64,000 nucleotides of DNA from Streptomyces griseus (GCF_900460065.1 NZ_UAVD01000005.1:1-64000), one strand, 5' to 3'. Shown: positions 40,613 through 51,671, numbered from the stretch's first letter. Numbers and translations are program-made. The notes: a model not told the origin generated them from the letters alone.

Positions 40613-41937
40613 ACGACAGCCCCGCCCCCCGCCCGTCCGAGCCCTCCGCCTGCCCCCACTCCCCGGCCGGGCCCCATGGCGCCCCCGAACTCTTCACCTG
40701 GGAGTTCGCCACCGACCCCTACCCGGCCTACGCCTGGCTCCGCGAGCACCGCCCGGTGCACCGCACCGCGCTGCCCAGCGGGGTGGAGGCCTGGCTCGTG
40801 ACCCGGTACGGGGACGCCAGGGAGGCCCTCGCCGACGCGCGGCTCTCCAAGAACCCCGCCAACCACGCCGAGTCGCCGCACGCCAAGGGGAAGACGGGGA
40901 TCCCGGGGGAGCGCAAGGCGGAGCTGATGACACATCTGCTCAACATCGACCCGCCGGACCACACCCGGCTGCGCCGGCTCGTGTCCAAGGCGTTCACCCC
41001 GCGCCGGGTCGCGGAGTTCGCGCCCCGCGTGCAGGAGCTGACGGACCGGCTCATCGACGACTTCGTGGAGAAAGGGAGCGCCGACCTCATCCACGACTTC
41101 GCCTTCCCCCTCCCCATCTACGCCATCTGCGACCTGCTCGGCGTCCCCGAGGAGGACCAGGACGACTTCCGGGACTGGGCGGGCATGATGATCCGGCACG
41201 GCGGCGGGCCCCGCGGCGGGGTCGCCCGGTCGGTGAAGAAGATGCGCGGCTACCTCGCCGAACTCATCCACCGCAAGCGGGAGAACCCGGGCGACGACCT
41301 GATCTCCGGGCTGATCCGGGCCAGCGACCACGGCGAGCACCTCACGGAGAACGAGGCGGCCGCCATGGCGTTCATCCTGCTGTTCGCCGGGTTCGAGACG
41401 ACGGTCAACCTCATCGGCAACGGGACCTACGCGCTCCTGCGCCACCCCGGGCAGCGCGCCCGGCTGGAGGCCTCGCTGGCGGCGGGGGAGAGCGCCCTGC
41501 TGGCGACCGGTCTGGAGGAGCTGCTCCGGTTCGACGGGCCGGTCGAGATGGCGACCTGGCGGTACGCCACCGAGGCGCTGACCCTGGGCGGTGAGGAGAT
41601 CGCCGCCGGGGACCCCGTTCTCGTGGTGCTGGCGGCGGCCGACCGCGACCCGGCGCGGTTCACCGATCCGGACACCCTGGACCTTGCGCGGCGTGACAAC
41701 CAGCACCTCGGATACGGGCACGGCATCCACTACTGCCTGGGGGCGCCGCTGGCCCGGCTGGAGGGGCAGACCGCGCTGACCACGCTGTTGAGACGCCTTC
41801 CTGACCTGCGACTCGCGGGAGAACCGGGCGATCTGCGCTGGCGGGGCGGGCTCATCATGCGAGGACTGCGCACCCTTCCGGTCGCGTTCGAACCGGGCAG
41901 CAGAACCAGGAAAAGTGACACAGCGTCAACTCTGTGA
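40609..41937 (+). CDS. Cytochrome P450
   Basis: 442 residues from GTG 40609, translationally coupled to the NTPase gene. I-helix FAGFETTVN, ExxR in EELLRF, and heme loop GYGHGIHYCLG with Cys376 as thiolate ligand (first aromatic is Tyr instead of Phe). CYP107-like in overall look. From memory a P450 occupies this place beside the rpf genes in S. coelicolor, so it is probably a conserved enzyme and not part of the RiPP cluster. Substrate unknown; no ferredoxin gene adjacent. Confidence 0.94.
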   Translation: MNDSPAPRPSEPSACPHSPAGPHGAPELFTWEFATDPYPAYAWLREHRPVHRTALPSGVEAWLVTRYGDAREALADARLSKNPANHAESPHAKGKTGIPGERKAELMTHLLNIDPPDHTRLRRLVSKAFTPRRVAEFAPRVQELTDRLIDDFVEKGSADLIHDFAFPLPIYAICDLLGVPEEDQDDFRDWAGMMIRHGGGPRGGVARSVKKMRGYLAELIHRKRENPGDDLISGLIRASDHGEHLTENEAAAMAFILLFAGFETTVNLIGNGTYALLRHPGQRARLEASLAAGESALLATGLEELLRFDGPVEMATWRYATEALTLGGEEIAAGDPVLVVLAAADRDPARFTDPDTLDLARRDNQHLGYGHGIHYCLGAPLARLEGQTALTTLLRRLPDLRLAGEPGDLRWRGGLIMRGLRTLPVAFEPGSRTRKSDTASTL

Positions 41938-41964
41938 CTTTCACGTGATCTGCGCTGCATCGAC

Positions 41965-41994
41965 TTGTGACACGCGTTCGAGTCCCGCTAGGTT
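41965..41994 (+). promoter_or_regulatory. Candidate promoter for rpfC-like gene
   Basis: TTGTGA (41965-41970), 18-nt spacer and TAGGTT (41989-41994), about 120 bases ahead of the next ATG. The 8-nt palindrome TCACGTGA at 41941-41948 lies just upstream. Confidence 0.35.
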
Positions 41995-42112
41995 CACGGT
42001 TCGACGCGTCGGCCGCACGTGGCCCACGCGTCACTTGTGCGCCGCAGCAGGCACGGAATCCGCTGCGCGGCGCTCAGGTCACTCGCTTGTCAGTCGCACG
42101 GAAGGCATACCC

Positions 42113-43147
42113 ATGGGCTCCGCGAACGGCAGACACCGCCGCCCTCGTCAGGCACCCGCCATCGTCGTCGCCGCGGGCGTGACGGGATCGGCCATCGCCA
42201 TCCCGCTGCTCGGCGCCGGCGGCGCACAGGCCGCCGAGGCCACGACCTGGGACCGGGTCGCCGAGTGCGAGAGCGGCGGCATGTGGAGCGCCGACCTCGG
42301 CAACGGCTACTACGGCGGGCTCCAGTTCTCGCAGGAGACCTGGTCGGCGTACGGCGGCACCGCGTTCGCGCCCCGCGCCGACCTCGCCAGCCGCTCGCAG
42401 CAGATCTCCGTCGCCGAGAAGGTCCTGGACGACCAGGGTCCGAAGGCGTGGCCCAGCTGTGCGGTGATCTCCGGCCTCGCGGTGGACGGCGGTCTGCCCG
42501 GCGTCGACCCGGGCGCCTCGCCGTCCGCCGACCCGTCGGCGGACCCCTCGGCCGACCCGGAGCCCGCCCCGACCGGCGAAACGGACGCAACCGGAGAATC
42601 CGGCGAATCCGGCAAGGGTGCGAAGGGTGATGAGGTGGACAAGGGTGGTACGGGTGGCGCGGAGAAGGGGAGCCGGGATCCCGACTCCTCGGTGAAGCCC
42701 TCCGCCCCGCCCGCCTCCGGCGCCCCCGACGCCGCGGACCCCTCCGCGGCCCCCGACGCCTCGGCGGGCGAGAGCGGCAAGGGGGGCAAGCACCGTGGCG
42801 CCCCCGCGCCCGAGGAGGCCGACGCGGGCCAGGAGGACGGCCCCCGCGAGTCCGGCCGGCATGCCTCGCGCGGCGACAGCGGCGCGCGGGACGGCGGTGC
42901 GGCGGCCGACGGCGGGTACACCGTGCGGCCCGGCGACAACCTCTGGGCGATCGCCGACGCCCAGGAGGTCCCCGGCGGCTGGACCGGTCTGTACGAGACG
43001 AACAAGGATCTCCTGGGCTCCGACCCGGACCTGATCCTGCCCGGCCAGAACCTGGACCTCGGCCTGGACCGCGACGCGGGCGGGAGTGCGGACCCGGCCG
43101 CGCGGGAAGGCGCCGAGACGCCCGCGGGGGCGCCCGCCGCCAACTGA
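42113..43147 (+). CDS. rpfC: Resuscitation-promoting-factor-like secreted muralytic protein with LysM
   Basis: 344 residues; ATG with GGAAGG eight bases upstream. Signal peptide ending AQAAEA (about residue 42). Rpf domain directly after: [31 protein letters not shown] with the catalytic Glu in AECESGG (full stretch described by AECESGGMWS and [10 protein letters not shown]). A long Asp/Pro/Ala/Gly-rich linker precedes a C-terminal LysM (YTVRPGDNLWAIADAQ ... DLILPGQNLDL) for peptidoglycan binding. Cleaves cell wall glycan, aiding spore germination. The symbol follows my memory of the neighbour of rpfA in S. coelicolor. Confidence 0.88.
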   Translation: MGSANGRHRRPRQAPAIVVAAGVTGSAIAIPLLGAGGAQAAEATTWDRVAECESGGMWSADLGNGYYGGLQFSQETWSAYGGTAFAPRADLASRSQQISVAEKVLDDQGPKAWPSCAVISGLAVDGGLPGVDPGASPSADPSADPSADPEPAPTGETDATGESGESGKGAKGDEVDKGGTGGAEKGSRDPDSSVKPSAPPASGAPDAADPSAAPDASAGESGKGGKHRGAPAPEEADAGQEDGPRESGRHASRGDSGARDGGAAADGGYTVRPGDNLWAIADAQEVPGGWTGLYETNKDLLGSDPDLILPGQNLDLGLDRDAGGSADPAAREGAETPAGAPAAN

Positions 43148-43184
43148 TCGAATGCGGGAAAACACCCCGAAAATCGAGGCAGTT

Positions 43185-43229
43185 AAGAGACCTATGTCCA
43201 CTTTTGCGTAAGTGAGACATGGGTCTCTT
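43185..43229. terminator. Terminator after rpfC-like gene
   Basis: Arms 43185-43203 and 43210-43229 pair (AAGAGACC, one G-T, ATGTC, one bulge, CACTT) around a TTGCGT loop, followed by TTT. It is unusually A/T-rich for this genome and nearly symmetric, so may work in both directions. Confidence 0.75.
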
Positions 43230-43339
43230 TGCCTCAACTGGCGCGTCTCGTCCGGCCGGTCCGGGCGTATCGCCCCTCACCTGCGGAAACGGCCCGCGGG
43301 CTGCGGCGAGTTCGGGTTTATTGCCCCCTATGTCCATCT

Positions 43340-43369
43340 TTGAATGTCGGGGTTGCCTGTGTTTACGGT
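43340..43369 (+). promoter_or_regulatory. rpfA promoter
   Basis: TTGAAT (43340-43345), an 18-nt spacer and TACGGT (43364-43369). It would start transcription near 43376, just before the riboswitch. Confidence 0.5.
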
Positions 43370-43384
43370 CGGAGCCGCTCGCAC

Positions 43385-44329
<945 letters not shown>

Positions 44330-44387
44330 CCGCCGTCTCTCCTCCCCCGGGGAGAAGCGTCCGGCGGCACTTCTCCTCGCACGGCTT

Positions 44388-44428
44388 CCCGGCCCGGCGC
44401 GCTCATCCCCCCAGCGCGCCGGGCCGGG
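44388..44428 (+). terminator. rpfA terminator
   Basis: A perfect 16-bp GC stem (44388-44403 with 44413-44428), 9-nt loop, followed by TTCTTCG. Confidence 0.88.
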
Positions 44429-44473
44429 TTCTTCGTGAGCGGCGCCCGCCGGCCGCCCCCATGCGTTCACCTC

Positions 44474-45932
<1,459 letters not shown>

Positions 45933-45960
45933 CCCGTAGCCTCAGGACGGTAGCCTCCGC

Positions 45961-45999
45961 CCGTCCCCGCACCCGGTCCCGTACCGTGTGCGGGGACGG
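45961..45999 (+). terminator. Hairpin after eno
   Basis: A perfect 12-bp stem (45961-45972 with 45988-45999) with a 15-nt loop, 28 bases after eno and just before divIC. It may partly terminate eno messages. Confidence 0.65.
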
Positions 46000-46025
46000 A
46001 CGTGTGTGATGGGGAGGCGGGAGAC

Positions 46026-46499
46026 ATGGCGGGCAAGGACCGGTTCTCCACCGCGACCAGGCTGCGCCTGCTCGGCGAGCAGACCGCGGCTCGCGTGTAC
46101 CGGTCCCAGAACCGCCGGCAGGCCCGCCGCTCCCGGCTCACCGGCCGGGCCGCGTTCCTGGCGCTGGTGGTCTGCTCCCTGGTGGTGGCGCTCGCCTACC
46201 CGATGCGGCAGTACGTCTCCCAGCGCGACGACATCGCCGAGCAGGAACGCCTCTCGCAGGAGGCGGAGCGGCGCACCGAGGAGCTGCGGGACGAGAAGGC
46301 GCGGCTCCAGGACGACGCGTACATCATGCGGCTGGCCCGCCAGCACCTGCACTACGTCCTCCCCGGGGAGACGGGCTACACCGTGGCCGACCCCGACGCG
46401 GCCCGGGACCGCCGCGGCGAGTCGGGCGCGAGCGACCGGCCGTGGCACTCGAACCTCTGGGACGGCGTGGACAGCGCCGACCGGGCCGACCGCGACTGA
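46026..46499 (+). CDS. divIC: Septum formation initiator, DivIC/FtsB family
   Basis: 157 residues, ATG with GGCGGGAG upstream. Short basic cytoplasmic tail, one membrane helix (AAFLALVVCSLVVALAYPM, about 40-58), then a coiled coil (EQERLSQEAERRTEELRDEKARLQDD; quoted part RLSQEAERRTEELRDE) and YIMRLARQHLHYVLPGETGY, the DivIC/FtsB signature. Part of the divisome subcomplex with FtsL and FtsQ at sporulation septa. From memory divIC follows eno in S. coelicolor too. Confidence 0.92.
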   Translation: MAGKDRFSTATRLRLLGEQTAARVYRSQNRRQARRSRLTGRAAFLALVVCSLVVALAYPMRQYVSQRDDIAEQERLSQEAERRTEELRDEKARLQDDAYIMRLARQHLHYVLPGETGYTVADPDAARDRRGESGASDRPWHSNLWDGVDSADRADRD

Positions 46500-46508
46500 C
46501 CGACCGGC

Positions 46509-46559
46509 ACATCCACCGCTCCGAGACATCCACCGCTCCGAGACATCCACCTCTACGAG
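46509..46559. repeat. 17-nt tandem repeat between divIC and DUF501 gene
   Basis: ACATCCACCGCTCCGAG occurs twice exactly (46509-46525, 46526-46542) and once with two mismatches (46543-46559). Non-coding. Confidence 0.9.
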
Positions 46560-46583
46560 CTTCCGAGCAGAACCAAGGCAGGC

Positions 46584-47198
46584 ATGGAAACGCCCCCTCC
46601 GCAGACCGAGTCCACCAAGCCCACCGACGCGGACATCGCCGCGTTCGAGCAGCAGCTCGGCCGCCCGCCGCGCGGTCTGCGCGCCATCGCGCACCGCTGC
46701 CCGTGCGGCAACCCGGACGTGGTGGAGACCCAGCCCCGTCTGGAGGACGGCACGCCGTTCCCGACGACGTACTACCTGACCTGCCCCCGGGCGGCCTCGG
46801 CGATCGGCACGCTGGAGGCCAACGGGGTCATGAAGGAGATGACGGCCCGTCTGGAGACCGACCCCGGGCTGGCCGGCGCCTACCGGGCCGCGCACGAGGA
46901 CTACCTCTCCCGCCGCGACGCCATCGAGGTCCTGGAGGGCTTCCCGAGCGCGGGCGGCATGCCGGACCGGGTGAAGTGCCTGCACGTGCTGGTCGGCCAC
47001 TCGCTGGCCGCCGGGCCCGGGGTCAACCCGCTGGGCGACGAGGCCATCGCGATGCTGCCCGAGTGGTGGGCCAAGGGCCCCTGCGTCACCCCGTGCGCGC
47101 CGACGGGCGAGGACGAGGGCTGGACGGTCGACGAGGGCGACGGGGGCCACTTCGCCTTCCGCCCGCTGGACGGCCCCGCCGAGGGGCGGGACGCGTGA
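46584..47198 (+). CDS. DUF501 family protein
   Basis: 204 residues. AHRCPCGNPDVVETQPRLEDGTPFPTTYYLTCP near the N-terminus (key parts CPCGNPDVV and PTTYYLTCP) and RVKCLHVLVGHSLAAGPGVNPLGDEA in the middle are the DUF501 hallmarks; several Cys/His could bind metal. Function unknown but always placed between enolase/divIC and the Ppx/GppA gene in actinobacteria. Overlaps the next start (GTGA). Confidence 0.93.
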   Translation: METPPPQTESTKPTDADIAAFEQQLGRPPRGLRAIAHRCPCGNPDVVETQPRLEDGTPFPTTYYLTCPRAASAIGTLEANGVMKEMTARLETDPGLAGAYRAAHEDYLSRRDAIEVLEGFPSAGGMPDRVKCLHVLVGHSLAAGPGVNPLGDEAIAMLPEWWAKGPCVTPCAPTGEDEGWTVDEGDGGHFAFRPLDGPAEGRDA

Positions 47199-48136
47199 CC
47201 CGGGTCGCCGCCGTCGACTGCGGCACCAACTCCATCCGCCTCCTCGTCGCCGACGTGGACCCCGCCACCGGCTCCTTCACCGAGCTGGACCGGCGCATGA
47301 CGATCGTCCGCCTCGGCCAGGGCGTGGACCGCACCGGCCGGCTCGCCCCCGAGGCGCTGGAGCGGACGTTCGCCGCCTGCCGCGAGTACGCGGCGGTCAT
47401 CGGGGAGTTCGGCGCCGAACGGATCCGTTTCGTCGCCACCTCCGCCTCCCGCGACGCGGAGAACAGCGCCGACTTCGTGGCCGGGGTCCGGGAGATCCTC
47501 GGCGTCGAGCCCGAGGTGATCACCGGAGACCAGGAGGCGCAGCTCTCCTTCGACGGGGCCACCAGGGAGCTCGCGGGCGCCGACCACCTGGCCAAGCCCT
47601 ATCTGGTGGTGGACATCGGCGGCGGCTCCACGGAGTTCGTCCTCGGCTCCGACCGGGTGGAGGCGGCCCGGTCCGTGGACATCGGCTGCGTACGGATGAC
47701 GGAGCGTCATCTGGTCGTGGACGGGGCCGTCATGGACCCGCCCGGCCACGAGCAGGCCGCGGCGATCCGCGCGGACGTCGACGCCGCACTCGACCTCGCC
47801 GAACAGACCGTGCAGCTCCAGGGGGCCGGCACCCTCGTCGGGCTGGCGGGCACCGTCACGACGATCGCCGGAATCGCGCTGGAGCTGCCGGAGTACGACT
47901 CCGGGGCCATCCACCACGCGCGGGTCACCCGCGGCCAGGTCCGCGCGATCACCGAGCACCTGCTCCGCTCCACCCACGAGGAGCGCGCCGCGATCCCGGT
48001 GATGCACCCGGGCCGGGTCGACGTGATCGGCGCGGGGGCGATCGTCCTGCTCGCCGTGATGGAGCGGACGGGAGCCCACGAGGTCGTCGTCAGTGAACAC
48101 GACATCCTCGACGGGATCGCCTGGAGCGCCGCGTAG
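47195..48136 (+). CDS. Ppx/GppA family exopolyphosphatase
   Basis: 313 residues from GTG 47195 overlapping the previous stop. ASKHA-fold markers: VAAVDCGTNSIRLLVADV (phosphate-1), the acidic EVITGDQEAQLSF, DIGGGSTEF (phosphate-2) and GLAGTVTTIAG. Hydrolyses polyphosphate or pppGpp; the short single-lobe form lacks the C-terminal HD domain, so polyphosphatase activity is more likely. Translationally coupled to DUF501. Confidence 0.93.
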   Translation: MTRVAAVDCGTNSIRLLVADVDPATGSFTELDRRMTIVRLGQGVDRTGRLAPEALERTFAACREYAAVIGEFGAERIRFVATSASRDAENSADFVAGVREILGVEPEVITGDQEAQLSFDGATRELAGADHLAKPYLVVDIGGGSTEFVLGSDRVEAARSVDIGCVRMTERHLVVDGAVMDPPGHEQAAAIRADVDAALDLAEQTVQLQGAGTLVGLAGTVTTIAGIALELPEYDSGAIHHARVTRGQVRAITEHLLRSTHEERAAIPVMHPGRVDVIGAGAIVLLAVMERTGAHEVVVSEHDILDGIAWSAA

Positions 48137-48140
48137 CGGG

Positions 48141-48164
48141 GCGGGCGGCTCTCCGGCCGCCCGC
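48141..48164 (+). terminator. Terminator after Ppx/GppA gene
   Basis: A perfect 9-bp GC stem (48141-48149 with 48156-48164) and 6-nt loop, five bases after the stop. Confidence 0.7.
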
Positions 48165-48254
48165 TCCATCGCATCGTCACCTGCACCGTTGAGCCCCGGT
48201 CAGGCCCTTCTGGGCCGTCCGGGGGCCCCTTGGGGGACGCGCCGCGGGAAAGTT

Positions 48255-48270
48255 CGTGAACTTCTTCACA
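48255..48270. promoter_or_regulatory. Rex-type redox operator upstream of ndh
   Basis: CGTGAACTTCTTCACA differs from the S. coelicolor Rex consensus TGTGAACNNNTTCACA only at the first base. ndh is a reported Rex target, so NADH-responsive repression is expected. It lies 309 bases before the ATG, implying a long leader; a second, weaker match TGTGAAGGGGCTCACG is at 48528-48543. Confidence 0.75.
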
Positions 48271-48578
48271 AGGAATTGGGCCCTGTTGGTCGCCGTAGGG
48301 GTCCATCGGGTCGGAACCGGCCGCCTCGGAGGGTGTCCGCGAGTGCCGTGCGCGCGTTCCGGGGGCGTTGCGGCCGTATGAAGGGGAGGGGTGGTTCACC
48401 CGCCCCGAAGGGCCAAGGTCCAGCTCACAGGCGGTGAACAACGTTTCCCGCCGTCTCGTGGTTCCCTTTCGTGCCCATGACCTGGGTCACGTGGGCGGCG
48501 AAGTGTAGCAGAGGGTCGGTCAATCCTTGTGAAGGGGCTCACGAGCACCCCCCTGGGGAGGGGTGGATACTCGATGGC

Positions 48579-49964
48579 ATGAGCACCACGGAGCGTCCCA
48601 GGATCCTCGTTGTAGGCGGTGGGTACGTAGGCCTGTACGCAGCTCGTCGCATTCTGAAGAAGATGCGATACGGGGAGGCGACCGTCACGGTCGTCGACCC
48701 GCGGTCGTACATGACGTACCAGCCCTTCCTCCCCGAAGCTGCCGCAGGCAGCATCTCGCCTCGGCATGTCGTCGTCCCGCTGCGACGCGTGCTGCCCAAG
48801 GCTGAGGTTCTCACCGGTCGTGTCACGACCATCGACCAGGACCGCAAGGTCGCCACGGTCGCGCCGCTCGTCGGCGAGGCCTACGAGCTGCCCTTCGACT
48901 ACCTGGTCATCGCGATGGGCGCGGTCTCCCGCACCTTCCCGATCCCCGGCCTCGCCGAGCAGGGCATCGGCATGAAGGGCGTCGAGGAGGCCATCGGCCT
49001 GCGCAACCACGTCCTGGAGCAGCTGGACAAGGCCGACTCCACGACCGACGAGGACGTCCGCCGCAAGGCGCTGACGTTCGTCTTCGTGGGCGGCGGATTC
49101 GCCGGCGCGGAGACCATCGGCGAGGTCGAGGACATGGCCCGCGACGCGGCGAAGTACTACACCAACGTGAAGCGCGAGGACATGCGCTTCATCCTCGTCG
49201 ACGCCGCCGACAAGATCCTTCCCGAGGTCGGTCCGAAGCTGGGCGCCTACGGCAAGGAGCACCTGGAGAGCCGCGGCGTGGAGATCTACCTCTCCACCTC
49301 GATGGACTCCTGCGTCGACGGCCACGTGGTGCTGAAGAACGGCCTGGAGGTCGACTCCAGCACCATCGTGTGGACCGCAGGCGTGAAGCCGAACCCGGCG
49401 CTGGCCCGCTTCGGCCTGCCGCTCGGCCCCCGCGGCCACGTGGACACCTCCGAGAAGCTCCAGGTGCAGGGCACCGACTACATCTGGGCCGCGGGCGACA
49501 ACGCCCAGGTGCCGGACATGATCGGCCGCCGCGCCGGCAACCCGAACGCCTGGTGCCCGCCCAACGCCCAGCACGCGCTGCGGCAGGCGAAGGTCCTCGG
49601 CGACAACGTGATCTCCGGCATGCGGGGCTTCCCGCAGAAGGAGTACAGCCACGCCAACAAGGGTGCGGTCGCCGGTCTCGGCCTGCACAAGGGCGTCGCG
49701 ATGATCGTCATGGGCAAGGTGAAGATCAAGCTCAAGGGCCGTCTCGCCTGGTACATGCACCGCGGCTACCACGGCATGGCCATGCCGACCTGGAACCGCA
49801 AGATCCGGGTCTTCGCCGACTGGACGCTGGCGATGTTCCTCAAGCGCGAGGTCGTCTCGCTCGGCGCCATGGAGACGCCGCGCGAGGAGTTCTACGAGGC
49901 CGCCAAGCCGGCCCCGGCTCCGGCCGCCGCCAAGCCCGAGGGCGAGAAGGCCAAGGCCTCCTGA
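48579..49964 (+). CDS. ndh: Type II NADH dehydrogenase
   Basis: 461 residues from ATG 48579 (GGGGAGGGG further upstream). FAD-binding GGGYVGLYAAR at residues 14-24, YQPFLPEAAAG, a second nucleotide fold VFVGGGFAGAETIGE, and WAAGDNAQVPD for FAD. The C-terminal amphipathic part (RLAWYMHRGYHGMAMPTWNRKIRVFADW) suits peripheral membrane attachment. Passes electrons from NADH to menaquinone without proton pumping. An Ala/Lys-rich tail ends the protein. Confidence 0.93.
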   Translation: MSTTERPRILVVGGGYVGLYAARRILKKMRYGEATVTVVDPRSYMTYQPFLPEAAAGSISPRHVVVPLRRVLPKAEVLTGRVTTIDQDRKVATVAPLVGEAYELPFDYLVIAMGAVSRTFPIPGLAEQGIGMKGVEEAIGLRNHVLEQLDKADSTTDEDVRRKALTFVFVGGGFAGAETIGEVEDMARDAAKYYTNVKREDMRFILVDAADKILPEVGPKLGAYGKEHLESRGVEIYLSTSMDSCVDGHVVLKNGLEVDSSTIVWTAGVKPNPALARFGLPLGPRGHVDTSEKLQVQGTDYIWAAGDNAQVPDMIGRRAGNPNAWCPPNAQHALRQAKVLGDNVISGMRGFPQKEYSHANKGAVAGLGLHKGVAMIVMGKVKIKLKGRLAWYMHRGYHGMAMPTWNRKIRVFADWTLAMFLKREVVSLGAMETPREEFYEAAKPAPAPAAAKPEGEKAKAS

Positions 49965-50301
49965 CCCCCCGGTGACGCGCTCCGCGGGGAGCGCACCGTA
50001 CGACGCCCGAAGGGGCCGTCCGCCATCCGTGGTGCGGACGGCCCCTTCGGCGTATCCGGGCGGGGGCCGGACCGGGTCCCGGGCGGCGGGCCGTGGCCTG
50101 TCCCCGCCCATGTGGATGGCCTGTGCATGCATTTTGCCGTTCCGTTGCCCGGTAGCGGGATGACGGAGAGTGCGGGGACAGTTGACGCAGGTGTACCTCG
50201 CCCTGCCACCGGGGTGTCGCGGCGGGGCTACGGGCATGTCCCTGCGCGGGGTGCTCGTTGTGCTTGTCGTGCTTGTCGGGGAAACACCACGGAGGTGTGC
50301 C
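49965..50301. other. Intergenic region after ndh
   Basis: 337 bases holding the ndh terminator (50007-50050) and about 250 bases of leader for the following gene. A TTGACG (50182-50187) could be a -35 but no good -10 follows. Short imperfect repeats of TGTGCTTGTCG lie at 50259-50280. Confidence 0.5.
50007..50050 (+). terminator. ndh terminator
   Basis: A perfect 17-bp stem (50007-50023 with 50034-50050) and 10-nt loop. Confidence 0.85.
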
Positions 50302-51606
50302 ATGGCAGACGCCGCGTCGCGGCTGACCGCTCTCGCCGAGGAGTTGCTCTCGGAACCCCTGCCGGTCCGGATCCGGGCCTGGGACGGCAGCGAATCGGGG
50401 CCGCCCGGCGCCCCGGTCCTCGTGATCCGCCACCGCCGGGCCCTGCGCCGGCTCCTGTGGAAGCCGGGCGAACTGGGCCTGGCCCGCGCCTGGGTGGCGG
50501 GGGAGGTCGACATCGAGGGCGACCTGTACGAAGCCCTCGGCCATCTGGCCGGGCTGCTCTGGGACCGGGGCGCCGACGCCAAGGACTCCGTCCACCCGGT
50601 CCGCGACCCCGAGGTCCGCGCCTTCGCCCGCGGCCTCCTCGACCTCGCCGGCCCCTGGCCGCCCCCGGCCCCGCCCGCCGAGGAGGTACGCCGCCGCACC
50701 GGCCCGCTGCACACCAGACGCCGCGACAAGAAGGCCATCAGCCACCACTACGACGTCGGAAACGACTTCTACGCCCTGGTGCTCGGCCCCTCCATGGTCT
50801 ACTCCTGCGCCTACTGGCAGGACGGAGGGACCCTGGAGGAGGCCCAGCGCGACAAGCTCGACCTGGTCTGCCGCAAGCTCGGCCTCAAGAAGGGCGACCG
50901 CCTCCTGGACGTCGGCTGCGGCTGGGGCTCCATGGCCATCCACGCCGCCCGGGAGTACGGGGCCCAGGTCACCGGCGTCACCCTCTCCCGGGAACAGGCC
51001 GCCCACGCCCGTAAGCGCATCGCCGAGGAGGGCCTGACCGACCGGATCGAGATCCGCGTCCAGGACTACCGGGACGTCGGCGACGGCCCGTACGACGCGA
51101 TCTCCTCGATCGGCATGGCCGAGCACGTCGGCTCGGTCCGCTACCGCGAGTACGCCGAGGACCTCTACGCCCTCCTGAAGCCCGGCGGACGCCTCCTGAA
51201 CCACCAGATCGCCCGCCGCCCCGAACGGGACGAGGACGCCTACCGCATCGACGCCTTCATCGACGCCTACGTCTTCCCCGACGGCGAACTGGCCCCGCTC
51301 GCCCGCACCCTGGCCACCCTGGAGGAGGCCGGCTTCGAGGCCCGGGACGTCGAGACGCTGCGCGAGCACTACGCGCTGACCCTGCGCCGGTGGGTGGCCA
51401 ACCTGGAGCGGCACTGGGAGCAGGCGGTACGCGCCACCTCCCCGGGCCGCGCCAGGGTCTGGCGGCTGTACATGGCCGCCTCGGCGCTCTCCTTCGAGCA
51501 CAACAGGATCGGCGTCAACCAGATCCTCGCGGTGCGCCCCCTGGACGGCGGCGGCTCCGGGCTGCCGCTGCGCGCCCGCACCTGGACGGAGGGCCCGGGC
51601 GCCTGA
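50302..51606 (+). CDS. Cyclopropane-fatty-acyl-phospholipid synthase family methyltransferase
   Basis: 434 residues from ATG 50302 with GGAGGTG upstream. SAM-binding motif LLDVGCGWGSMAIHAA at about 200-215, preceded by SHHYDVGNDFYALVLG and MVYSCAYW, the CFA-synthase substrate-entry blocks, and followed by SIGMAEHVG and HQIARRP. Adds a methylene or methyl group across the double bond of phospholipid acyl chains at the membrane. Full length. Confidence 0.94.
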   Translation: MADAASRLTALAEELLSEPLPVRIRAWDGSESGPPGAPVLVIRHRRALRRLLWKPGELGLARAWVAGEVDIEGDLYEALGHLAGLLWDRGADAKDSVHPVRDPEVRAFARGLLDLAGPWPPPAPPAEEVRRRTGPLHTRRRDKKAISHHYDVGNDFYALVLGPSMVYSCAYWQDGGTLEEAQRDKLDLVCRKLGLKKGDRLLDVGCGWGSMAIHAAREYGAQVTGVTLSREQAAHARKRIAEEGLTDRIEIRVQDYRDVGDGPYDAISSIGMAEHVGSVRYREYAEDLYALLKPGGRLLNHQIARRPERDEDAYRIDAFIDAYVFPDGELAPLARTLATLEEAGFEARDVETLREHYALTLRRWVANLERHWEQAVRATSPGRARVWRLYMAASALSFEHNRIGVNQILAVRPLDGGGSGLPLRARTWTEGPGA

Positions 51607-51627
51607 CCCGTACGGGCACGGCACGGG

Positions 51628-51671
51628 CGAGGGGCCGGTGCACCGCTCCACGGCGGTGCACCGGCCCCTCG
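51628..51671. terminator. Bidirectional terminator between convergent genes
   Basis: A perfect 19-bp stem (51628-51646 with 51653-51671) with a 6-nt loop, between the CFA synthase gene and the FtsX permease gene. Confidence 0.88.

Larger units (their letters stand above)
48137..48578. other. Intergenic region before ndh
   Basis: 442 bases: a terminator (48141-48164), a Rex-type operator (48255-48270) and a weaker match at 48528-48543. An open reading frame on the minus strand lacks coding features. Confidence 0.65.

Noticed and set aside
40609..41937. P450 as a tailoring enzyme of the RiPP cluster
   Set aside because: It lies about 19 kb away, is coupled to an unrelated NTPase gene, and sits beside the conserved rpf genes.
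42001..42112. Second c-di-AMP riboswitch in front of the rpfC-like gene
   Set aside because: None of the ydaO landmarks (CCGAACCC...CAGCT, GTAGGC) is present in this short leader.
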